DNA from: an uncultured Eubacteriales bacterium
Lineage (GTDB): Bacteria; Bacillota; Clostridia; Oscillospirales; Acutalibacteraceae
DNA length: 6,710 bases
Direction: 5' to 3'
NCBI GenBank assembly: GCA_900321515.1
Contig: ONWI01000160.1
Span: 1-6,710 of the forward strand
In this document: positions 1 to 6,710 of the stretch, in pieces
Layout of the letters: every line of letters starts with the position of its first letter
Numbering within the stretch: the first letter of the stretch is position 1
Translations under genes and position numbers: made by a program
The notes under the pieces: model-generated
Seen by the model: only the letters and a program-made list of their open reading frames with translations
The model's database searches: none
What the model was told of the DNA's origin: nothing

Positions 1-2
1 CC

Positions 3-3000
3 GAAAACGAGGTAGAAATTCTGAACGAGAAAATACATATCGGGGTGAACTTGCTTCCGGTCATAAATTACGCAATGCTTCAGAACGGACTGAAAATAAT
101 CCGTTCAGTCACCGTAACCAACGATTCCGAAGAGAACCTGACCGACGCCGAGCTTCGCATTACTTCCGAGCCTGCGCTTTGCCTGCCTTATACCGAACAC
201 ATTGACATGCTGCCGGCGGGCAGGTCGGTCACACTCAACGGCATTAAGGTTATTCCGGACGGCAGTTATCTGGCGGGCATTACCGAAAAGATCAGCGGCG
301 TTCTGACAGTAACGCTTTTAAGCGGCGGCAATGCCGTTTGCTGCGAACAGACCGAAATATCCGCGCTTGCCTTTGACCAGTGGCACGGTGTGTCAATATA
401 TCCCGAATTGCTTTGCGCATTCGTCACTCCGAACCATCCGGCGATAGCGAGGGTCACAGCCCGCGCCGCGGAGCTTCTCGGCAAGTGGACGGGCGACCCG
501 TCGCTTGACGCTTATCAGAGCAATGATCCGAACCGCGTGCTTAAACAGGCGGCGGCGGTATACGGGGCATTACAGGAGCAAAACATTGTCTACTGCGTCT
601 CTCCGGCGAGCTTTGAGACAGTCGGACAGCGCATCCGTCTCTGCGACACGATAATGGAGCAGAAGCTCGGCACATGCATGGATCTTACCCTGCTTTACAC
701 GGCGGCGCTGGAAGCCATCGGACTTCACCCTCTGCTGATACTGCTCAAAGGGCACGTTTTTGCCGGCGTGTGGCTGGAAGAATTCTCATTCCCGGAGACG
801 GTGCAGGACGACGCTTCACTGATAACCAAGAGGCTTGCCAACGGCATAAACGAAATTGCCGTGGTGGAATGCACCGCTTTTGCGGCTAAGGAAGAAACCG
901 TGGCGTTTGACGACGCGCAGAAGATGGCAGAAAAGCAGCTCTCCGATTTTAGTTCTGTGGAATGCTTTATTGACGTGAACCGCGCCAGGCTCAGCGGCGT
1001 CAAACCCATTCCCATGCGCGTCTCAACCGAGAACGGCTGGGTGGTGGAGCGTCCGCTTCTGACGGAAGATGAGCTGACCGCCGCTCCCAAGGATAAGGAA
1101 AGCGCGGTTATTGCAGACAGTCAGGAGGATGACACTCCCGTAACCCGGAAGACCCGCTGGGAGCGAAAGCTGCTGGATTTGGGACTGCGCAATTCACTGA
1201 TAAACCTGCGGCTTTCCAAGACACTTATACCGCTGCTTGCTTCCTCGGTTGACGAACTGGAGGATTGCCTGTTTGACGGAGATGATTTCAAGATAATGCC
1301 GCGTCCGTCAGACTGGGATCAGGGAGAGCTGAATTTTGACAACATGCATGAACTGGGGGAATTTGCCTCGGTCATTCAGTCTGAATTCAAGAATCACCGC
1401 ATCCGTTCGTCGCTCACGGATACCGAACTTTCCAAGACAATCAAGGAGCTTTACCGCTCCGCGAAATCCGCGCTTGAAGAAAACGGCGCGAATACGCTTT
1501 ACATGGCGATGGGACTGCTGCGCTGGTATGAAAATCCCAGGAGCACCAAGCCGAGATATGCTCCGATAATACTTGTCCCCGTGGAAATAGTGCGCAAATC
1601 CGCAGCGCAGGGATATGTGGTCCGTCTGCGCGACGATGAACCGCAGATGAATGTCACCATTCTGGAAAAGCTGAAGCAGGATTTCAATATTGAAATAAAG
1701 GGACTGAATGTTCTTCCCGAGGACGAACACGGGATAGACACCCGAAAGGTATTCACCATCGTGCGCAAGGCTGTAATGGAGCAGAAAAACTGGGACGTTC
1801 TGGAATCGGCATATATAGGAATATTCTCATTCTCGCAGTTCGTCATGTGGAACGATATACGCAGCAGGTACAACGACCTCGCCAAGAACAAAATCGTAAG
1901 CAGTCTGATGGAAGGCAAGCTCGAATGGGAAGCGGAGGAAATGAGCATAGGCGAAGAGGTGGACGAGAGCGGCGTATTACTGCCGATGTCAGCCGACGCG
2001 TCTCAGCTGTTTGCCATCAAAGCGGCGTCCGAAGGCAAGAGCTTCGTGCTGCACGGACCTCCCGGCACGGGCAAATCCCAGACCATCACCGCCCTGATAG
2101 CCAACGCGCTCGCGCAGGGCAAGTCAGTTCTCTTTGTCGCCGAAAAAATGGCAGCTCTGGAGGTTGTGGAAAGGCGGCTTGATAAAATCGGGATAGGCGA
2201 TTTCTGTCTTGAGCTTCATTCCAACAAGGCAAAGAAGAAATCGGTTCTTGAACAGCTTAGGAAGGCTTCCGAAGTCACCAAGGGGCAGACCGCCCAATCA
2301 TATGAGAACAAGGCAAATCAGATTGCCAGAATCAGAGCGGAACTGAACGAGTATGTCCGTGAGCTTCACAGGGAACGCAAGTGCGGCAAGACTCTCTACG
2401 AGCTTATCAACGAATACGAAGCCAATAAGGCATATCCGGATATTCCCTCCTGGGATTACGCGTTCACAGAGGAAATAGACCGCGAAAGAGCCGACGAACA
2501 GGCTGTGCTGCTCCAGCGCGTTACCGCCGCGGCAAAGGCTGTCGGACACCCGAAGGATCACCCGCTTGCCGCAGTAAAAACCGCAGGCTATTCTCAGCAG
2601 CTCCGCATGACGCTGCCGGATAACATTTCCGCTTACAATAAGGCTCTCGGCGCTCTCCAAAACGCGGTTGAAAAGTTCACCGCCGAAGTTGATATCCCGT
2701 CCGGCACATTTGATGAAGTAAGCGCCCTTGTCTCCGCGGCGCGTGAAATGAAGCTCTGGTTCGACTTCCCGAAGGCTTGGGCGCAATCTGAAAATCCCGC
2801 ATTCTTCCTGACGCAGATTCAGGAGATGTGTCAGCATTACGCCAACGCGAATCAGCATGCGGAGTCTCTATCCCGATACTGGCGTCCGGAATTTCTCGGG
2901 TTGGACGGTATGCAGCTTTTGGGCGAATACCGCACGGCGGAATCGAAGTGGCTGATACCGCGAATGCTGGGCATTAACGCCCTATGCAAGAAGCTGCTTC

Positions 3001-5876
3001 CGTACTCTGTAGGGGCGATAAACAAGAGCAGCCTCGAAAAACATCTTGTATCGCTGCTCAATTACCGTACCGAGATGAACGCCGCTTCCGGACTGTTCGA
3101 TAATTACGGCGAATCGCTTGGCACTCTTTACAGCGGCAGCGCGACCGACTGGAACGGCATAAGCATATCCTGCGCCGCTGCAAAGGAAAGTGCCGCAAGG
3201 CTTGACCAGCTTTTCGGCGGAACGGAATTCCGCACAAAATACTGCGGCAGATCGGAGCTAAGGGAAGAGACAGACGGCGTTATCAATGCAATGCCCTCTG
3301 TGCTTGAGGCCAAGAGCATGCTCGACGAAATAATTGACACATTGTATGATCCGGAAGGAGAATGGATCGCGGCGCAGATCAGCGTTTGCGAAAACGTAAC
3401 GGAGCACTTCGATGAAATCAAGGAATGGATCACATGGAACGCTATTGCCAAAGAAGCCGAAAACTGCGGAATGAGCTGCGTCATTGAAGCTTACCGGCAG
3501 GGAATATCCCATGATGACGCAGCCGGCAGCTTTAAGAAAATGATCTCGAAGACACTTGCCATGCAGGTAATAGATTCGGTTCCGGTTCTCAGCGGATTCT
3601 CAGGCGCGGTGTTCAATGAGAAAATAGAACAGTTCCGTCAGATGGACGCCGACCTCACCAATCTTACAAGAAAGGAAATATACTGCCGGCTGGCTTCGCG
3701 TGTGCCGAATTTCGCCAAGGAAGCCGCGCAGAGTTCCGAGCTGGGCATTCTTCAAAGGGCAATCCGCAGCGGCGGCAGAGGGCTGAGCATACGCAGGCTC
3801 TTTGACCAGATACCCAACATGCTTCCGAGACTCTGTCCCTGTATGCTGATGAGCCCGATTTCCGCCGCGCAGTACCTTGCTCCAAACCGTGAGCCTTTTG
3901 ACCTTGTGGTATTCGATGAAGCCTCCCAGATAACCACATCAAAGGCTGTCGGCGCGCTGGCGAGGGGAAAGAACGCCGTCATAGTCGGCGACCCAAAGCA
4001 GATGCCCCCGACATCATTCTTTGCTACATCCACGGTGGACGAGGACAACATTGACGACGAGGACCTCGAAAGCATTCTCGACGACTGCCTTGCCCTGAAT
4101 ATGCCTCAGACGCATCTTCTCTGGCATTACCGCAGCCGTCACGAGAGCCTTATCGCATTCAGCAACCGTCATTTCTATGAGAATAAGCTGTACACATTCC
4201 CTTCGGTCAACGATCGCGAAGCAAAGGTCAGACTTGTTCACACAGAAGGATATTTTGACCGTGGAAAGAGCCGCCAGAACCGTTCCGAAGCCGAAGCAGT
4301 CATTTCCGAGCTAAAGCGGCGCTGCCACGATAAAAATGACAGCAAGCTCAGCGTCGGAGTCGTTACATTCAACATCAATCAGCAGAATCTGATTGACGAT
4401 CTGCTCATTGAAGCATGCAAGGAGGACAGCGCGCTCGAAAGCTGGGTCAACAACGGCAAGGAACCGCTTTTCATCAAGAATCTCGAAAACGTGCAGGGCG
4501 ACGAGCGAGACGTAATACTCTTCTCGATAGGCTACGGTCCGGACAGGGAAGGGCATGTTTCCATGAATTTCGGTCCGCTCAACCGCGAAGGCGGATGGCG
4601 CAGGCTGAATGTCGCTGTATCTCGTGCAAGGTGCGAAATGGTGGTCTTTTCCACACTTGAACCGGAACAGATCGACCTCAACAGAACCCACGCCGAAGGC
4701 GTTGCCGCGCTGAGATCATTCCTCGAATACGCCGCCGGCAAGGATCGTTTCAACGACGAATTATCTTCCGCCGGCAAATGCGAAGATATCGAGGGCGTGA
4801 GCAGGGCAATTTGTGCGGCGCTTGCCGAAAACGGATATGAAACGGAGCGCAATGTCGGTCATTCGCAATACCGCATAGACATAGGCGTAATTGATCCGAA
4901 CGCGCCTGACCGCTACCTGCTCGGCATACTGCTCGATGGCAGCACATACCGCGATTCCAAGACGGTCCGTGACAGAGAGCTTGCTCAGATAAGCGTTCTC
5001 GGCAGTCTGGGCTGGACCATAGCCCGCGTGTGGTCGATGGACTGGTGGGACAACAGCCGCAAGGAAATTGCGAGGCTTCTCGACATTCTCGCAAAAGCCG
5101 CCGAACAGTCACGCGCTGCCGCTGAGCAGACTGAGGACGGAGGTGAGGACGGCGTTCCGGACGGAGAGCCTCAGACAGAGGAATCCGTTCCTGCTGAGAG
5201 CGAGGATAATGACGATAAGCCCGCCGAAGAGGAAGAAATTGAAATTATTCCGGATGATCACGAGGCGATTGTCTCTGCAAACGTGATACCGTATAAGTCC
5301 GCGGAACTGAAATCAATTGAGCTGACTGCGGAGGATTTTGTCCAGCCGGCTTGCAAAAAGATGATAAAGGACGCGATCAAGGCGGTAATTGAATACGAAG
5401 CGCCGGTAAGCGAGGCAAGGCTTATCCGCAGAGTGATACAGAGCTTCGGCATAACCCGCAGTACGGCGAAACTCCAAAGTCATCTGTCACAGCTCATTGA
5501 GTCGCTCGGATTACAGAGCACAATTCAGTTCGAAGACAGATTTATCTGGCGGAAGGGTCAGGTGCCCGAGGAATACTCCCTTATTCGCGTATGCGGGGAA
5601 GGGGACTGCAAGCGCGACGTTAAAGAGATACCCTTGCAGGAAGCAGCCAACGCTGTCTGTCTTGTGCTCAGTGAACAGTTCAACATGTCGCACGACGATC
5701 TTGTGAGGGAAGCGGCAAAGGTAATGAATTACACCAGACTCATCGCAAGTGTCAGCACGGCGTTTGACTCTGCAATTATGTATGCCGACCTGAAGGGCTA
5801 TCTCTCCACAGATGACAACGGAAATTTCAGACTCTCGGGTTTGGGTAATGAATACACGGAAAAATTCAAAATGTAA
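3..5876 (+). CDS. Giant DUF4011/DUF3320 superfamily 1 helicase with transglutaminase-like and Vsr-like nuclease domains (5' end outside window)
   Basis: Residue numbers count the GTG at base 45 as 1. Seen in order: a beta-rich, Ig-like N-terminus (about 1-110); a transglutaminase-like domain (about 115-300) with Cys211 in GTCMDL, His237 in KGHVF and Glu275 in VVECTAF; DUF4011 (about 370-600), from WERKLLDLGLRNSLINLRL at W372 to APIILVPVEIV at 506; then SF1 helicase motifs. These are a Q-like motif (DASQL, 651-655), Walker A GPPGTGKS (671-678), motif Ia FVAEKMAALEVV (from 697), DEASQ (1291-1295), VGDPKQMPP (1314-1322), WHYRSRHE (1360-1367), VQGDERDV (1483-1490) and NVAVSRAR (1522-1529). A helical insertion of about 500 residues separates motif Ia from Walker B. 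A Vsr/MTES_1575-like nuclease domain follows (about 1590-1680; RIDIG, LLDGSTY, RVWSMDWW), then an acidic linker (1694-1740), DUF3320 winged helix (1766-1835) and a second winged-helix-like unit (1863-1932). The family is known as large bacterial ATPase/helicases, often near defence genes. Probable role, inferred: cytoplasmic ATP-dependent DNA or RNA translocase-nuclease. The frame is open to the left edge and GTG 45 lacks a ribosome binding site, so the true start is probably upstream. No frameshift or broken helicase motif is seen. Confidence 0.93.
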   Translation, partial: ENEVEILNEKIHIGVNLLPVINYAMLQNGLKIIRSVTVTNDSEENLTDAELRITSEPALCLPYTEHIDMLPAGRSVTLNGIKVIPDGSYLAGITEKISGVLTVTLLSGGNAVCCEQTEISALAFDQWHGVSIYPELLCAFVTPNHPAIARVTARAAELLGKWTGDPSLDAYQSNDPNRVLKQAAAVYGALQEQNIVYCVSPASFETVGQRIRLCDTIMEQKLGTCMDLTLLYTAALEAIGLHPLLILLKGHVFAGVWLEEFSFPETVQDDASLITKRLANGINEIAVVECTAFAAKEETVAFDDAQKMAEKQLSDFSSVECFIDVNRARLSGVKPIPMRVSTENGWVVERPLLTEDELTAAPKDKESAVIADSQEDDTPVTRKTRWERKLLDLGLRNSLINLRLSKTLIPLLASSVDELEDCLFDGDDFKIMPRPSDWDQGELNFDNMHELGEFASVIQSEFKNHRIRSSLTDTELSKTIKELYRSAKSALEENGANTLYMAMGLLRWYENPRSTKPRYAPIILVPVEIVRKSAAQGYVVRLRDDEPQMNVTILEKLKQDFNIEIKGLNVLPEDEHGIDTRKVFTIVRKAVMEQKNWDVLESAYIGIFSFSQFVMWNDIRSRYNDLAKNKIVSSLMEGKLEWEAEEMSIGEEVDESGVLLPMSADASQLFAIKAASEGKSFVLHGPPGTGKSQTITALIANALAQGKSVLFVAEKMAALEVVERRLDKIGIGDFCLELHSNKAKKKSVLEQLRKASEVTKGQTAQSYENKANQIARIRAELNEYVRELHRERKCGKTLYELINEYEANKAYPDIPSWDYAFTEEIDRERADEQAVLLQRVTAAAKAVGHPKDHPLAAVKTAGYSQQLRMTLPDNISAYNKALGALQNAVEKFTAEVDIPSGTFDEVSALVSAAREMKLWFDFPKAWAQSENPAFFLTQIQEMCQHYANANQHAESLSRYWRPEFLGLDGMQLLGEYRTAESKWLIPRMLGINALCKKLLPYSVGAINKSSLEKHLVSLLNYRTEMNAASGLFDNYGESLGTLYSGSATDWNGISISCAAAKESAARLDQLFGGTEFRTKYCGRSELREETDGVINAMPSVLEAKSMLDEIIDTLYDPEGEWIAAQISVCENVTEHFDEIKEWITWNAIAKEAENCGMSCVIEAYRQGISHDDAAGSFKKMISKTLAMQVIDSVPVLSGFSGAVFNEKIEQFRQMDADLTNLTRKEIYCRLASRVPNFAKEAAQSSELGILQRAIRSGGRGLSIRRLFDQIPNMLPRLCPCMLMSPISAAQYLAPNREPFDLVVFDEASQITTSKAVGALARGKNAVIVGDPKQMPPTSFFATSTVDEDNIDDEDLESILDDCLALNMPQTHLLWHYRSRHESLIAFSNRHFYENKLYTFPSVNDREAKVRLVHTEGYFDRGKSRQNRSEAEAVISELKRRCHDKNDSKLSVGVVTFNINQQNLIDDLLIEACKEDSALESWVNNGKEPLFIKNLENVQGDERDVILFSIGYGPDREGHVSMNFGPLNREGGWRRLNVAVSRARCEMVVFSTLEPEQIDLNRTHAEGVAALRSFLEYAAGKDRFNDELSSAGKCEDIEGVSRAICAALAENGYETERNVGHSQYRIDIGVIDPNAPDRYLLGILLDGSTYRDSKTVRDRELAQISVLGSLGWTIARVWSMDWWDNSRKEIARLLDILAKAAEQSRAAAEQTEDGGEDGVPDGEPQTEESVPAESEDNDDKPAEEEEIEIIPDDHEAIVSANVIPYKSAELKSIELTAEDFVQPACKKMIKDAIKAVIEYEAPVSEARLIRRVIQSFGITRSTAKLQSHLSQLIESLGLQSTIQFEDRFIWRKGQVPEEYSLIRVCGEGDCKRDVKEIPLQEAANAVCLVLSEQFNMSHDDLVREAAKVMNYTRLIASVSTAFDSAIMYADLKGYLSTDDNGNFRLSGLGNEYTEKFKM

Positions 5877-5895
5877 AAGATAATCATCGTATAGC

Positions 5896-5938
5896 AATAT
5901 CCCATGTCAAAGGAAATCTTTGACATGGGATATTTTGT
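5896..5938 (+). terminator. Rho-independent terminator of the helicase gene
   Basis: A perfect 17-bp inverted repeat (5896-5912 pairing with 5918-5934; left arm AATATCCCATGTCAAAG) encloses a 5-base loop, GAAAT. It starts 20 bases after the helicase stop codon (TAA, 5874-5876). The right arm ends in a short T-rich tail, TATTTTGTG. The stem is strong but has only a four-T run, and its central pairs are not especially GC-rich, so termination efficiency is uncertain. The opposite flank is not T-rich when read on the other strand, so it should act mainly for + strand transcription. Its position between two convergent functions (the end of one gene, the promoter of the next) supports the call. Confidence 0.85.
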
Positions 5939-5941
5939 GTG

Positions 5942-5971
5942 TTGACGCGACAGAAGCGGATGTGCTATTCT
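5942..5971 (+). promoter_or_regulatory. Sigma-A-type promoter with extended -10 for the CAP-domain gene
   Basis: TTGACG at 5942-5947 matches five of six bases of the -35 consensus. TATTCT at 5966-5971 is an acceptable -10, 18 bases downstream, and is preceded by TGC (5963-5965), the TGn extended -10 element. Predicted transcription start is near base 5978, giving an untranslated leader of about 40 bases before the TTG start at 6019. The -35 begins eight bases after the terminator stem ends, so the CAP gene seems to be expressed independently of the helicase gene. No operator-like palindrome overlaps the promoter. Confidence 0.6.
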
Positions 5972-5978
5972 TGAGGTA

Positions 5979-5995
5979 CGGAGTGAATCATTCCG
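5979..5995 (+). other. Possible small stem-loop at the 5' end of the CAP mRNA leader
   Basis: CGGAGT (5979-5984) can pair with ATTCCG (5990-5995) across the loop GAATC, giving six pairs including one G-U wobble. It falls almost exactly at the predicted transcription start, where short hairpins can protect an mRNA from 5'-end decay. It is short and could be chance. It is too small to be a riboswitch and does not sequester the ribosome binding site. Confidence 0.25.
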
Positions 5996-6005
5996 ATATT
6001 ATTCA

Positions 6006-6011
6006 AGGAGG
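6006..6011 (+). promoter_or_regulatory. Shine-Dalgarno sequence that fixes the TTG start of the CAP-domain gene
   Basis: AGGAGG is a full consensus ribosome binding site. It lies seven bases before TTG at 6019, which is optimal spacing. The first in-frame ATG (6031) is 19 bases away, too far to be well served. The TTG at 6015 is only three bases away and is in a different frame that closes by 6239. This site therefore selects the TTG at 6019. Confidence 0.85.
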
Positions 6012-6018
6012 TCTTTGT

Positions 6019-6710
6019 TTGAAGACAACGATGAAAAAATTTGCTGCTGTTATCATGGTAGGAATGCTGGCTTTTTCAGCGGCAGCTATACCAAGCCACA
6101 CGGATTACACAGCTTACGCGTCTGTCGGTTATTCGGACGCGCAGACCGAAAAGTACGCAATGCAGGTTGCGGGAATAGTCAACCGCGAACGTGCCGCAAA
6201 CGGCCTTGCGCCGCTGAGATATTCCGAAAAGCTCAGTGAGGCGGCTCTTGTGCGCGCGGAGGAAATCCAGAGCGTCTTTTCCCACACTCGTCCCAACGGG
6301 ACACGCTGCTTTACGGCGGTGACTGAGGCGGGAATCAGCTATACTTCGGTGGGGGAGAACATAGCCTACGGACAGCGTACACCAGAAGAAGTTATGAATT
6401 CATGGATGAATTCGTCGGGGCACCGCGCTAATATCCTTGGAAACTACGATTATATCGGCATAGGAGTTACTTTCAGGAACGGCACATATTACTGGTCGCA
6501 GTTCTTTGCGGTATCTAAGGATCTCAGCGGAGAAGTAATTACTCTCGGCGGCGAATCTGCTTCCACTTCCACAACCAAGTCCACCACCAGGGCAGCCGCA
6601 TCCACAACGAAGTCCACTTCCAAGGCAACCGCTTCCACAACGAAGTCCACTTCCAAGGCAACCGCTTCCACAACGAAGTCCACTTCCAAGGCAACCGCTT
6701 CCACAACGAA
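6019..6710 (+). CDS. Exported CAP/SCP-family protein with Ser/Thr/Lys repeat linker (3' end outside window)
   Basis: The frame runs from TTG 6019 to the window end without a stop, giving 230 codons. The N-terminus is a signal peptide: KTTMKK, then a hydrophobic stretch FAAVIMVGMLAFSAAAI, with a likely cleavage after AYA (residue 34). Residues about 45-165 form a bacterial CAP (SCP/PR-1, YkwD-like) domain: VNRERAANGL near the start, FSHTRPNG with His89, GENIAYG with Glu113, PEEVMNSWMNSSGHRANIL with Glu123/Glu124 and His135, and YYWSQFFA closing the domain. Both His and the Glu residues expected to line the CAP cavity are present, so the fold looks complete. After residue 180 the protein enters a Ser/Thr/Lys/Ala repeat, a typical flexible extracellular linker that probably leads to a wall-binding or second domain beyond the window. 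The role of bacterial CAP proteins is mostly unknown; secretion is well supported, specific function is not. Its own promoter and the upstream terminator make it a separate transcription unit. Confidence 0.9.
   Translation, partial: MKTTMKKFAAVIMVGMLAFSAAAIPSHTDYTAYASVGYSDAQTEKYAMQVAGIVNRERAANGLAPLRYSEKLSEAALVRAEEIQSVFSHTRPNGTRCFTAVTEAGISYTSVGENIAYGQRTPEEVMNSWMNSSGHRANILGNYDYIGIGVTFRNGTYYWSQFFAVSKDLSGEVITLGGESASTSTTKSTTRAAASTTKSTSKATASTTKSTSKATASTTKSTSKATASTT
6568..6710 (+). repeat. 33-bp in-frame tandem repeat encoding STTKSTSKATA
   Basis: Three identical 33-base units lie at 6601-6633, 6634-6666 and 6667-6699. A fourth copy begins at 6700 and is cut by the window end. A diverged first unit at 6568-6600 differs at six of 33 bases. 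Each unit is 11 codons (Ser-Thr-Thr-Lys-Ser-Thr-Ser-Lys-Ala-Thr-Ala), so gain or loss of units keeps the reading frame. Zero differences among the three full copies, even at silent sites, point to recent expansion or homogenisation. The array is part of the CAP protein's linker, and its full length is unknown. Confidence 0.95.

Noticed and set aside
725..1090. Several - strand open frames of 60-190 codons inside the helicase gene (for example 725-1090, 1499-1948, 2298-2858)
   Set aside because: They are shadows of a strongly coding, GC-rich + strand gene. They show no recognisable domains and no ribosome binding sites, and they overlap conserved helicase-family motifs.
45..5876. Frameshift or internal deletion in the giant gene
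   Set aside because: All expected motifs from the N-terminal domain to the winged helices occur once, in order, in a single frame up to the TAA at 5874.
5971..6002. Second promoter, TTGAGG with TATTAT
   Set aside because: The spacing is 20 bases, and transcription would start near the Shine-Dalgarno sequence, leaving no usable leader. The upstream TTGACG/TGC-TATTCT pair fits better.
6031..6033. ATG 6031 as the start of the CAP gene
   Set aside because: It is 19 bases from the consensus ribosome binding site, while TTG 6019 is seven bases away. Either start keeps the signal peptide, so it remains a weak alternative.
6015..6239. Small + strand frame starting at TTG 6015
   Set aside because: It starts only three bases after the Shine-Dalgarno sequence, has no recognisable domain, and overlaps the CAP gene, whose signal peptide and domain lie in the other frame.
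6489..6704. Open reading frame on the - strand with an 11-residue hydrophobic/acidic repeat (EVDFVVEAVAL)
   Set aside because: It is the antisense reading of the 33-bp repeat in the CAP gene. It has no ribosome binding site and exists only because the repeat unit lacks stops in that frame.
6568..6710. CRISPR array
   Set aside because: The repeats are directly contiguous with no unique spacers, and they are in frame with a Ser/Thr/Lys-rich coding region.
45..6710. Helicase and CAP protein as two parts of one system
   Set aside because: A terminator and a separate promoter lie between them, and one product is cytoplasmic while the other is exported. There is no sequence evidence of shared function.

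Overview
The window holds the end of one very large gene, a short intergenic control region, and the start of a second, unrelated gene. Both genes are on the + strand and each runs off one edge of the window. Moderate-to-high GC, a strong AGGAGG ribosome binding site, an extended -10 promoter, and a secreted CAP-domain protein with a Ser/Thr/Lys-rich repeat tail together suggest a Gram-positive, Clostridia-type bacterium. A Ruminococcus/Oscillospiraceae-like gut anaerobe is plausible. This is inferred from gene style; there is no rRNA or other taxonomic marker.

Bases 3-5876 are one uninterrupted reading frame for a protein of at least 1957 residues. It joins an N-terminal beta-rich domain, a transglutaminase-like domain with Cys, His and Glu in the expected order, a DUF4011 domain, a complete superfamily 1 (UPF1/DNA2-type) helicase split by a long helical insertion, a Vsr/MTES_1575-like nuclease domain, a very acidic linker, and two winged-helix-like units, the first being DUF3320. 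The combination of a cysteine-enzyme fold, a helicase motor, a nuclease and winged helices in one chain resembles standalone defence or nucleic-acid surveillance proteins. Its biological role is not established by the sequence, and I do not match it to a named defence system. No stop codon separates the first in-frame GTG (45) from the window edge, so the true start probably lies upstream.

Bases 5877-6018 (142 bp) carry a perfect 17-bp hairpin that looks like the helicase gene's terminator, then a sigma-A-type promoter, a small possible leader hairpin and a consensus Shine-Dalgarno sequence.

Bases 6019-6710 encode the first 230 residues of an exported CAP/SCP-family protein. It starts at TTG, has a signal peptide and a complete CAP domain, and then enters a perfect 33-bp tandem repeat that encodes a Ser/Thr/Lys linker and continues past the window end.

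The two genes appear to be separate transcription units: a cytoplasmic nucleic-acid enzyme followed by an envelope or secreted protein. Nothing in the sequence ties them functionally. The candidate for an under-described system is the large multidomain protein.
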